Source of the DNA: RXIX01 sp003989075 | GTDB lineage: Bacteria; Pseudomonadota; Gammaproteobacteria; Competibacterales; Competibacteraceae | Assembly: GCA_029780415.1 (NCBI GenBank) | Contig: JAKOYN010000074.1 | Span: forward strand, 1 to 31,019 | Direction of reading: 5' to 3' | Length of the DNA stretch: 31,019 bases | In this document: positions 1 to 7,261 of the stretch, piece after piece | How positions within the stretch are numbered: the first letter of the stretch is position 1 | How the letters are laid out: every line of letters begins with the position of its first letter | Notes under the pieces: generated by a model | Told to the model about the DNA's origin: nothing | The model's database searches: none | Seen by the model: only the letters and a program-made list of their open reading frames with translations | Made by a program: the position numbers and the translations under genes

Positions 1-54
1 CACAATGATAACAGTTCATCTTCTTATGATAACCCAACTCTTCTCAGTGAGCCA

Positions 55-714
55 CTACCCCATGATCTGATTCAGGGGAGTGGTAATCGCTCGATAGGTC
101 GCGCTACCCAGACCAAAAGAAGCCGCAATACCAATCAAGCCAATCACCGCAATCACCACGGTAAATGTGTTACTGGTATCCTGCGCTGCCTTTAGATTCT
201 GCTCGGCGCGCATCTTGATCTCGGTCGTGCTGGACAGGAGCGTCTTGAAGAACGGATTTACCAGCACTTCAAGATCGTTATTCACAAACAGATTCAACCG
301 GGCACGATCCCGACCGGCCAGCAACTTTTCCAGTTCGGCAAAGGTTTCATTAATACCGGCCAAACTGGATTTGTAGATATTCTGCAACCGCTCCTTCTCG
401 CTCGCGCTCAGGATGCCAAGAAGTCCCTTCCAGGTCTCGTCAAATTTTGCCTTGGCCACAGGCAACGCGGCACTCCCCTGTTCCCAGTTACTGGTGCCAC
501 GCGCAACACTGTTGACCACAGACAACAGGTCGTTACGGAGGATTTCACCCAACTGACTCATATCCGCCTGTGTTTCCACGGTATGACTCACATCAACCAG
601 GGCATTACCGACGCGGTTGATGCCCATGTAGGCGATTAAGCCGATCCCCACAAGAATGACAAGCTGCACGACAATCGTGAAGGTCAATCGCGAATTTATT
701 TTCTGGCCGCCCAT
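55..714 (-). pseudogene. Chemoreceptor (MCP), truncated at the start of HAMP
   Basis: The 219-residue product has the N-terminal half of a methyl-accepting chemotaxis protein: a first membrane helix at about residues 13-31, a helical periplasmic domain of about 150 residues resembling a four-helix-bundle ligand domain, and a second membrane helix at about 184-203. It then begins a HAMP domain (TTPLNQIM) and hits a TAG stop. The rest of HAMP and the whole cytoplasmic signalling hairpin, normally 250 or more residues, are absent. None of the three frames in the remaining 54 bases continues the HAMP, so this is not a simple one-base frameshift visible here. The start is supported by GAGGA upstream of the ATG. 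It lies 32 bases after the binding-protein gene, so it is probably the receptor of this chemosensory operon. It could be a gene cut by an insertion at the window edge or a stable receptor fragment. Confidence 0.7.
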
Positions 715-746
715 GATTTATTGTCCTCGAATTTCGTTCCAAAAAA

Positions 747-2018
747 CTACTGTTTAAATAGCGACCCCAGTTCTTCTGGCTTCACAGGTACATAGCTACC
801 CGCCTTCAACTGCATCAGCAACACAAAATTTGAACCTTGATTGCTGGTCGTGAAATCCACTTTCACACCCCCAAGATCGTAGGGCTGACGACGCGCAGCC
901 TTCAAAAAGCTTTCGCGGGTCAGTGGACCATCGATTGCGTTGGCAATGGTCAAAAACAGCTTGCCCACAATGTAGCCTTCCAGCGACAGGAAATCCATAT
1001 TTTTCCCCAATGATTTCCGCGCCTCCGCGACTACCGGCAACGCCGAATCCATCGGTGGCACGACCTGAGTACCAAGTACTCCATCCGTGACCCCCTGCGC
1101 TTCAAGCAAAATCCTCATTTTATCACCGCCCGAATTCGAAGACGTGCTGAAGATCCAGTTTTCACCCTTGTAGCGCGCATACGCCATGAATGTCGCCGCC
1201 GCTTCATAAACCGCCACATTCACGACCAGTCGGCAGCGATTGCCGGTATCAGCCTCCCATTTCTTCAACGACAGATAGCCTGGGCGCGCGCTAACAGTAT
1301 CGCGTATGTATACACCGACTGGACCAATATAATCCCGCTCCGGATTATTCCCTGGCATATTCATGATCTGATCCAGCTTGGCGACAATGGAAGCGGCATC
1401 GGGCTGTTTAGCCAGTGCGGTGCGCACGCCCTTCAGGCCACTCATCCCAAAGGCATCATTCTGGGCATAGATGCACACTTCGCTGGATTTGACGCCCGCC
1501 GCCAGAGCAGCATCGACCACGCTCTCGACTTCATTGGCAAAGCTGGCGCGGAAAAGCAGCACATCGCCTGGTCCCGTCACGCCCGTGTAAGGGCCGAGCA
1601 CTGGCACCTTGTTTTCGGCCAGCAGCGGAAATATCGCCTTGGTTGTTGGCGTGCCGTAACTGCCCAGCATCACAAACACGCCCTCATCAAGCAATTTCTT
1701 GACCACCTCAAGCGCTTTGGCGGGGTCATAAAAATCATTCATCGCCAGGAATTCGACGCGACGCCCCTGTACAGTCTGGGTAGCCAGTGCCGTTTCGATA
1801 CCCTGTTTCATCAACAGGGCATTATGTTTCCGATCCCCTTCCAATGGCATGTTGGCACCGACGCGAATGGTCGTGCTGGTAACGCCCGGACTATCGGCCC
1901 AACTGCTAGGCGCGATCGCACACAGACTCAGCAGAAGTCCGAGAGCCATTCCACCCTTCAGCCATCGCCTGCCCACCATCCCGTCAAGACCGGCGGCGCG
2001 GTTGTTCTGTATGCACAT
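747..2018 (-). CDS. Periplasmic substrate-binding protein, branched-chain amino acid (LivJ) type
   Basis: This encodes a type I periplasmic binding protein of the Peripla_BP_6/LivJ family, about 423 residues. I prefer the ATG at 2018 over the one at 2033 because GGAG lies 9 bases ahead of it. The N-terminus has arginines and lysine (VGRRWLKGG), a hydrophobic stretch and an SSWADS cleavage-like site, so it should be exported. The mature start (TTIRVGANMPLEGD) and later segments (MLGSYGTPTT, then a VLGPYTGVTGPG region) fit the family. Family members bind amino acids, amides or other small ligands for ABC uptake, but no permease or ATPase gene is nearby. It sits between a CheW-like gene and a chemoreceptor gene on the same strand, so I infer that it presents a ligand to the chemoreceptor. 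The ligand cannot be told from sequence. Confidence 0.85.
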   Translation of the reverse strand: MCIQNNRAAGLDGMVGRRWLKGGMALGLLLSLCAIAPSSWADSPGVTSTTIRVGANMPLEGDRKHNALLMKQGIETALATQTVQGRRVEFLAMNDFYDPAKALEVVKKLLDEGVFVMLGSYGTPTTKAIFPLLAENKVPVLGPYTGVTGPGDVLLFRASFANEVESVVDAALAAGVKSSEVCIYAQNDAFGMSGLKGVRTALAKQPDAASIVAKLDQIMNMPGNNPERDYIGPVGVYIRDTVSARPGYLSLKKWEADTGNRCRLVVNVAVYEAAATFMAYARYKGENWIFSTSSNSGGDKMRILLEAQGVTDGVLGTQVVPPMDSALPVVAEARKSLGKNMDFLSLEGYIVGKLFLTIANAIDGPLTRESFLKAARRQPYDLGGVKVDFTTSNQGSNFVLLMQLKAGSYVPVKPEELGSLFKQ

Positions 2019-2101
2019 GTGCAATAACTCCATTGGGTTTATTAAATTATTCTGCCAGTCAGTGTCCGAACCACAGCGCTCCAGGCTAAATAAGGCCGGA
2101 A

Positions 2102-2650
2102 TCAGGTCATGCCAGCGACCTGTCCCCCCAGGGTTCGGAAGAAACCTTGATGGTCGAACTCAAGCCAGATATGGTCATCCTGAATATAGCCGGCGGCGAT
2201 GTGGGGCTGCAGTGCAGCCGGCAAGGGCGGCAGGCGGGGAAGTGCCTGACGGACCACTACGGGCTGTGGCCAGTGATCGATGAACAGGCCAACGGCCTGC
2301 TGACCACGGTCGAGCACCAGCAGCCAGCGCCGCACGGGAGCCGCGGCGCCATCAAGACCGAGCAGCGATGCCGGGTCGAACACCGGCACCAGATTGCCAC
2401 GCAGGTTGATGAGTCCGCGCAGCCAGGCCGGTGTGCCGGGCACCGGATACACCGGCATCTGCTCGAGCAATTCGCAGGTGGTGTTGCGCTCGATCAGCAG
2501 ACCCAGGTCACCCAGGCGAAATCCGTAACGGGTGCGGGCCCGCTCAGCCGGTGCGGTTTCTGCAACCAGATTGCCCTGTGGCTGGAAGCGTTCGAGCGCC
2601 GCGCTTGGTGTCAGCCAGCGGCGCGGCGTCCTCGGAGCAGTTTCGCTCAT
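2102..2650 (-). CDS. CheW/PilI-like chemotaxis adaptor
   Basis: This is a single CheW-like domain of about 182 residues. CheW proteins couple chemoreceptors to the histidine kinase CheA at the inner membrane. The recognisable core includes the RYGFRLGDLGLLI start, the PVYPVPGTPAWLRGLINLRG segment, and NLVPVFDPASLLGL, all typical of CheW and its pilus-system relative PilI. A GTG at 2659 is possible, but the ATG at 2650 is better placed, with CGGAG 8 bases upstream. It follows the PilH-like gene by about 20 bases and precedes the binding protein by about 80 bases, so it is probably co-transcribed. The roughly 40-residue extension before the core resembles PilI-type members. The partner kinase is not in the window. 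Confidence 0.85.
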   Translation of the reverse strand: MSETAPRTPRRWLTPSAALERFQPQGNLVAETAPAERARTRYGFRLGDLGLLIERNTTCELLEQMPVYPVPGTPAWLRGLINLRGNLVPVFDPASLLGLDGAAAPVRRWLLVLDRGQQAVGLFIDHWPQPVVVRQALPRLPPLPAALQPHIAAGYIQDDHIWLEFDHQGFFRTLGGQVAGMT

Positions 2651-2670
2651 GCTCGGCACTCCGCGGGTGC

Positions 2671-3036
2671 TCAGGAAAAGGCCTTGAGCTGATCGACGAT
2701 AGCATCGGCGTTATAGGGCTTGGTGACATAAGCCTTGCCACCCTGCATCTGCGCCCATAGCCGGTCGGCCTTCTGGCCCTTGCTGGTCACGAACACCACT
2801 GGAATATCACGGGTCTCGCTCTCGCTATGCAGGCTCCGGCACGCGGCATAGCCATCCATGTCCGGCATGATGATGTCCATGAAAATCAGGTCGGGCTTTT
2901 CGAGTTTGGCCTTCTCGATCGCCTCCCGGCCATTGGTGGCGGTAATGACGATAAAGCCGGCCTCGGTGATGATATGGCGGATGTTCGTCAGATCAGCGGG
3001 TGAATCATCGACGGCAAGTACTTTGCGAATGGCCAT
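2671..3036 (-). CDS. Single-domain response regulator, PilH/CheY-like
   Basis: The 121-residue protein is one receiver domain with all catalytic residues: acidic pair D10/D11, phospho-acceptor D54 (in FMDIIMPDMDGY), T84/S85 and K106 (TKPY). It has no output domain, so it should act by protein contact, as PilH or CheY do. A strong GAGGAG lies 7 bases ahead of the ATG. It is placed between a two-domain regulator and a CheW-like adaptor, which mirrors the pilG-pilH-pilI order of type IV pilus chemosensory operons. I infer that it is phosphorylated by a CheA/ChpA-type kinase encoded outside the window, and may control twitching motility or second-messenger level. Confidence 0.88.
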   Translation of the reverse strand: MAIRKVLAVDDSPADLTNIRHIITEAGFIVITATNGREAIEKAKLEKPDLIFMDIIMPDMDGYAACRSLHSESETRDIPVVFVTSKGQKADRLWAQMQGGKAYVTKPYNADAIVDQLKAFS

Positions 3037-3114
3037 GCAGGATCTCCTCGGTTTGCTTCGCGGCGAGTCTGGCCGCGCCCGGGGACTGAAGCGCCGCTCA
3101 CCGCCACATTCAGT

Positions 3115-3939
3115 CTAGGGCTGTTTCAGGTATTTCTTGACGACATTCTGGAAGGCGCTTTGTGCGACCGGCTTGGTCAGATAGGTATCACAACCGGCCA
3201 GCGCGCCCTTGACCCGGTCGAAAGGCGATGACTTGCTGGTCAGCATAACCACTGGAGTTTTCCGGATGGCTTTGTTTTTCTTCACCCTTTTGCAAATCTG
3301 GTAGCCGTCGATACCCGGCAGGATCACATCCAGGAAAATCAGATCGTAACTGGAACCCTCTTCAAGCAGTTGCAGCGCCTGCTCACCGGATTCTGCGGTA
3401 TCGACCCGCACCCCGAAGGGCTTCAGTTCCAACTGGAGCTGTATTCTGACTGTGCTGCTGTCATCAACTACCAGCACCTTGCGAGCAGGCGTGTCGGCAT
3501 CGCTTGCCTGATTCGCTTGGGTGGAGTCCATCGCAGTGGCCGCACCGGGCCGCGATTCAACCGGCAACCGTGCCGCAACCTGATCGAAAACGTTGAGCAC
3601 GCGGGTTGTGATGAAGGGTCGTCGTAGCCAGGTACAGTCGGTACTGCCCGTTGCGGTATCGCTGGACACCATGATGGTCTGCGCCGGAACGGAACGGCTC
3701 GCGGGACCGCGCGGACCATTATTCTTGCCACCATAGAGCGTCCGCCAGTCGGCCATGGCGTTTGGATCGTCGGCATCGATCAGCAGGATCTGGCACGCTT
3801 CATCCGCCAAGACCAGGGTGTAGGTATAACCACGATAAAGCGACAGCTTGAAAATACTCCTGAGCATGGCCCGCTCGTGCTCGGAAAAACCGAGGACAGC
3901 AACCAAAATAGGCCTTTTTTCAATATGTTCCATCGTCAT
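3115..3939 (-). CDS. Two-domain response regulator with pseudo-receiver, PilG-like
   Basis: The 274-residue protein has two receiver-fold parts. The C-terminal domain (about 152-274) is complete: D159/D160, phospho-acceptor D204 (FLDVILPGIDGY), T234/S235 and K256 (TKPV). The N-terminal part (about 10-125) keeps the receiver-like pattern, with a hydrophobic strand ending in LLIDADD, TIMVSSD, and RRPF in place of the usual TKPF, but it lacks the first acidic pair and the conserved lysine. It is thus probably not phosphorylated and may serve as a docking domain. A linker of about 25 residues rich in Ala, Asp and Gln joins the halves. It is the first gene of the minus-strand chemosensory operon and faces the divergent exporter operon. 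The ATG at 3933 is an alternative start. Confidence 0.82.
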   Translation of the reverse strand: MTMEHIEKRPILVAVLGFSEHERAMLRSIFKLSLYRGYTYTLVLADEACQILLIDADDPNAMADWRTLYGGKNNGPRGPASRSVPAQTIMVSSDTATGSTDCTWLRRPFITTRVLNVFDQVAARLPVESRPGAATAMDSTQANQASDADTPARKVLVVDDSSTVRIQLQLELKPFGVRVDTAESGEQALQLLEEGSSYDLIFLDVILPGIDGYQICKRVKKNKAIRKTPVVMLTSKSSPFDRVKGALAGCDTYLTKPVAQSAFQNVVKKYLKQP

Positions 3940-4172
3940 AACAGAGTATCACCATACTGGGACTGGCTAACGCCGACCAGAACAAACCCAAATCCAAGAT
4001 CTGTTGTCGATCTTGGGGCATTCCGTCAGTCAGGCAAATTCATTTCTTTATCAGTATATGCAGAAAGGTTCAATTTCCCATGTTGGGTATATTGTTCCCG
4101 AAAATCACAGCGCCATCCGACGCGGCTGAAGCGGACAATACCGAGAATCGCTACCAGAGTTACAATCGGGCC
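3940..4172. promoter_or_regulatory. Divergent intergenic region between chemosensory and exporter operons
   Basis: These 233 bases separate two operons transcribed away from each other and are less GC-rich than the flanking genes. Both promoters should lie here. I see no gene. An in-frame ATG at 4080 could extend the exporter adaptor by 31 residues, but that extension looks non-coding. The clearest structure is the inverted repeat listed separately. Confidence 0.6.
3994..4016. repeat. Perfect 8-bp inverted repeat (operator or hairpin)
   Basis: CCAAGATC and GATCTTGG flank a 7-base spacer (TGTTGTC). The arms are perfectly complementary. The position, in the middle of a divergent promoter region, suits an operator for a dimeric regulator. 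No T-run follows, so a simple terminator is less likely. Confidence 0.5.
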
Positions 4173-5207
4173 ATGAACTCACGTCGCTGGTTTTGGATTG
4201 TTTTGATTCTGCTCCTGCTCGGTGGCGCCAGTGGACTGGCCTGGCGACAGCTTGGCCCGCTCACCATCGTCACCGCGTATCCCACCCGCGGCCCAGCAGT
4301 GCGCGCGGTTTACGCAACCGGCACAGCGGAACCAGCGGTGATGCTGCCTATCGCAGCGCGCACCACCGGACGGTTAATGGAACTGAAGGTCGATGAGGGC
4401 GACCCGGTCCGCGCCGATCAGGTGTTGGCTCAGCTCGAAGACGCCGATCTGCAACGCTCGGTCGATGAACTGGCCGCGCGCGCCCGCTTCGCCAAGAGCC
4501 AGTTCGAGCGCGCCCAGGCACTGTTCGATCGCAAGCTCGGCTCACCGCTGGAGCGCGATCAGGCTAATGCCGACTGGCAGGCGGCAGAAGCGGCCCTGGC
4601 CCGCGCCCGCGCCCTGCAAGGCTTCATGACCCTGCGCGCGCCCGCCGATGGCCAGATTCTGCAGCGTGATGGCGAGATCGGCCAGTTGATCCCCGCCAAC
4701 CAGCCCATCTTTTACTTTGCCGGGCGCGAACCGTTACGGGTCGAAGCCGAGGTTGATGAGGAAGACATCCTGCTGGTGCATCCCGGACAACGCGCCCTAG
4801 TGCGCGCCCCGGCTCTGCCCGGGCAAATCCTCAACGGCACAGTCACCGATATCACCCCCAAGGGCAATCCAGTCACCCGCAGTTATCGGGTACGCATCAC
4901 CCTGGGCAACCAGGTGCCACTGCGCATTGGCATGACCGCTGAAGTCAATATCATCGTCGAGCAGCACGACAATGCCCTGCTGGCACCGGCGACGGCGGTC
5001 ATTGAGGGTCATGTGTGGACGGTGCGCGAGGAGCGCCTGCAGCGCCAGCCCGTGCAAACCGGCATCAGCGGTGGCACCCGCATTGAAATTCTTGGCGGGT
5101 TGCGCGACGACGATCGGCTCGTGGTGCAACCGGGCATGGGTTTAACCCCAGGCCGTCGGGTGCGCGCCATACCGGCGCCGGAATCAAGCTCACCGGGCGC
5201 GGGCTGA
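4173..5207 (+). CDS. Periplasmic adaptor subunit of an ABC exporter (HlyD/MacA-like)
   Basis: The 344-residue protein has one N-terminal membrane anchor (WFWIVLILLLLGGASGLAW) followed by a periplasmic adaptor layout: a first lipoyl half (MELKVDEGDPVRADQVLAQLED), a short alpha hairpin rich in Ala/Arg/Gln, the second lipoyl half (LRAPADGQIL), and beta-barrel and membrane-proximal domains (TPKGNPVTRSYRVRI, then LRIGMTAEVNI). Such adaptors join an inner-membrane ABC transporter to an outer-membrane channel. I chose the ATG at 4173 because it places the anchor at the N-terminus; the upstream 4080 start adds a segment without family features. The permease gene starts 2 bases after its stop. No TolC-like gene is present in the window. 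Confidence 0.85.
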   Translation: MNSRRWFWIVLILLLLGGASGLAWRQLGPLTIVTAYPTRGPAVRAVYATGTAEPAVMLPIAARTTGRLMELKVDEGDPVRADQVLAQLEDADLQRSVDELAARARFAKSQFERAQALFDRKLGSPLERDQANADWQAAEAALARARALQGFMTLRAPADGQILQRDGEIGQLIPANQPIFYFAGREPLRVEAEVDEEDILLVHPGQRALVRAPALPGQILNGTVTDITPKGNPVTRSYRVRITLGNQVPLRIGMTAEVNIIVEQHDNALLAPATAVIEGHVWTVREERLQRQPVQTGISGGTRIEILGGLRDDDRLVVQPGMGLTPGRRVRAIPAPESSSPGAG

Positions 5208-5209
5208 GC

Positions 5210-6454
5210 GTGTCGATTCAACTCTCTATCGCCGTCACCCAGTTGATCAGCCGCCGCCGGGCCACCCTGGTATCGCTGATCGGCATTGCTCTGGGTGTGG
5301 CCTTTTTCCTGGCGGTGTCCTCGCTGATGCGCGGCTCCGAGCGCGATTTCATCAAGCGACTGGTCGATAACAGTCCGCATATCACCGTCTCCGACGAGTA
5401 CCGTCAGGCCGAAAAGCAGCCGGCCAGCCTGCTCTGGCCTGATGGCGCGGTTGAGGTGCGCCGGGTCAAGCCGCTCACCGAAGTGCGCGGCATTCGCGGC
5501 CATGCGCAAAAACTGGCCTTCATCGAAGCGCTGCCCGGCCTGCGCGTCGCACCGGTGCTGGTCGGTTCGGTGGTGCTGACCTTTGCCGGGCGCAACGAGG
5601 GCGTCACCCTGAATGGCATCATCCCGGCCAAAATGAAGGGCGTCTCGACCATCGAGGAAAAGCTGCTGCAGGGCTCACTCGATGCCCTGGCCGCCAATCC
5701 CAACGGCATCATCATCGGTGAAGGGCTGGCCAAAAAGTTTGGCCTGACCATGAACAGCGTGGTCAATGCCGCCTCGCCAGCCGGTGAAGTGCGCACCTTG
5801 AAGGTGGTCGGCATCTTCCGCACCGGCAACGCCAGCTATGACGAGATTCAGGCCTTTGCCCTGCTCAAGCGCGTGCAGGGCCTGCTCAACCGTGCCGACC
5901 GGGTCAACCGTTTTATCCTGCAACTTGATGATCCCTACGCGGCGCGCGCCACCGCCGCGACCATCGAGGCGCAGATTGGCTATAAGGCGCTGTCCTGGCA
6001 GGAATCAGCCGAGGATCTGATGAGCGTACTGCTGGTGCGCAATCTGATCATGTACAGCGTGGTCTCGGCGATTCTGGTGGTGGCCTCGTTCGGCATCTAC
6101 AACACCATTTCCACGATTGTCATGGAGAAGATCCACGACATCGCCATCCTCAAGTCGATGGGCTTTCATGCCCGCGACATCCGCCAGATTTTCCTCGCCG
6201 AGGGCTTGATTCTCGGTGCGCTCGGCAGCCTATGCGGAGTCTCGCTGGGGCTGGGGCTGATGTGGCTGCTGGCACAGGTCGAGATCAAGCCACCGGGCGC
6301 CAGTGACGTGGTGCACCTGCCGATCTACTGGGGTTGGGAACAATATCTTCTGGCGGCCGCGTTTGCGCTGACTTCGGCAATCGGCGCTGCCTATCTGCCG
6401 GCACGCAAAGCCGGCCGGGTGCAGCCGGTGGCCATCCTGCGGGGCATGGCCTGA
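5210..6454 (+). CDS. ABC exporter permease, FtsX/MacB-like
   Basis: The 414-residue protein has the FtsX-type architecture: an N-terminal membrane helix (about 16-36), a large periplasmic MacB-like domain (about 40-270), and three C-terminal helices, the first with the typical VASFGIYNTISTIVMEK and ILKSMGF segments. It ends in LPARKAGRVQPVAILRG, which matches the usual C-terminus of MacB, LolC and DevC-type permeases. The start is a GTG 2 bases after the adaptor stop, so translation is probably coupled. With its neighbours it forms a tripartite exporter. The substrate may be a lipid, lipoprotein, peptide or small molecule; sequence alone does not decide this. Confidence 0.88.
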   Translation: MSIQLSIAVTQLISRRRATLVSLIGIALGVAFFLAVSSLMRGSERDFIKRLVDNSPHITVSDEYRQAEKQPASLLWPDGAVEVRRVKPLTEVRGIRGHAQKLAFIEALPGLRVAPVLVGSVVLTFAGRNEGVTLNGIIPAKMKGVSTIEEKLLQGSLDALAANPNGIIIGEGLAKKFGLTMNSVVNAASPAGEVRTLKVVGIFRTGNASYDEIQAFALLKRVQGLLNRADRVNRFILQLDDPYAARATAATIEAQIGYKALSWQESAEDLMSVLLVRNLIMYSVVSAILVVASFGIYNTISTIVMEKIHDIAILKSMGFHARDIRQIFLAEGLILGALGSLCGVSLGLGLMWLLAQVEIKPPGASDVVHLPIYWGWEQYLLAAAFALTSAIGAAYLPARKAGRVQPVAILRGMA

Positions 6455-7158
6455 TGGCCGGGCTGGCGATGGGAACGCCCATTCTGGTGGCCGAGCAGCT
6501 TGGGCGAGTGCTGGCCGGCGAAGTACCGGTAACGCTGGTGCGCGAGCTTGACCTGACGGTGGAGCGCGGCGAGTTTCTGGCCATCATGGGCCCATCAGGA
6601 TCGGGTAAATCGTCCCTGCTCTACCTGCTCGGCCTGCTCGATACCCCAACCAGCGGTCGCATCCTGCTCAATGGCCAGGATACCTCTGGGTTCGGTGAAG
6701 ACGAACTGGCCGCGACCCGGCTGCGCCAACTGGGCTTTGTATTCCAGTTTCATTTTCTGCTGGCCGAATTCACCGTGCTGGATAATGTCCTGTTGCCGAT
6801 GCGCCGGCTGGGTGTGCTGCATGAAGACGCCGCACGCCAGCGGGCGCTGGAACTGCTCGGCCTGCTCGGTCTGCAGGGGCATACCCACAAGCATCCGCAC
6901 CAGCTTTCCGGTGGCCAAAGGCAGCGGGTGGCGATTGCACGCGCCCTGGCCAACAACCCGCCGATCATTCTCGCCGATGAACCCACCGGCAATCTCGACA
7001 GCCACGCCGCCGCCAATGTTCGCCAGATTCTGCGCGATCTGACCCGGGAACTGGGCAAGACCGTGGTCACCGTGACGCATGACCTGAATTTTGCCAGCGC
7101 CGCCGACCGGCGCATCGGCATCGTTGATGGCCAGATCGATCCGCACTGGCAGGCTTAG
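6454..7158 (+). CDS. ABC exporter ATP-binding subunit (MacB/LolD-like)
   Basis: The 234-residue nucleotide-binding subunit carries Walker A (GPSGSGKS, residues 46-53), a Q-loop (FVFQFHFL), the signature LSGGQRQRV, Walker B with catalytic Glu (ILADEPTGNLD) and the H-loop (VTHD). The combination TGNLDSHAA is typical of the LolD/MacB/FtsE group that partners with FtsX-like permeases. The ATG at 6454 overlaps the permease stop in TGATG, which indicates coupled translation; the open frame running upstream to 6334 is inside the permease gene. A second ATG at 6469 is also possible. It powers the exporter encoded by the two preceding genes. Confidence 0.92.
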   Translation: MAGLAMGTPILVAEQLGRVLAGEVPVTLVRELDLTVERGEFLAIMGPSGSGKSSLLYLLGLLDTPTSGRILLNGQDTSGFGEDELAATRLRQLGFVFQFHFLLAEFTVLDNVLLPMRRLGVLHEDAARQRALELLGLLGLQGHTHKHPHQLSGGQRQRVAIARALANNPPIILADEPTGNLDSHAAANVRQILRDLTRELGKTVVTVTHDLNFASAADRRIGIVDGQIDPHWQA

Positions 7159-7189
7159 ACGCTGGTTTTAAAACACCCTCAAATACCTC

Positions 7190-7261
7190 TTTCCCCTATA
7201 GGGCGTAGGGATAAAATAGGGCGCTGCGCAATGGCCTATAACAAACACAGGAGTCAGCGCG
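7190..7261 (+). promoter_or_regulatory. Leader of kup with palindrome and direct repeat
   Basis: CCCTATAGGG (7194-7203) is a perfect 10-base palindrome, and ATAGGGCG occurs twice (7198-7205 and 7216-7223), 18 bases apart. GATAAAAT between them resembles a -10 element, but no convincing -35 was found. AGGAG lies 9 bases before the kup ATG. Promoter assignment is tentative. Confidence 0.35.

Noticed and set aside
4080..4172. A 31-residue N-terminal extension of the exporter adaptor
   Set aside because: The extension precedes the membrane anchor and has no signal-like or family features; the ATG at 4173 gives a normal adaptor start.
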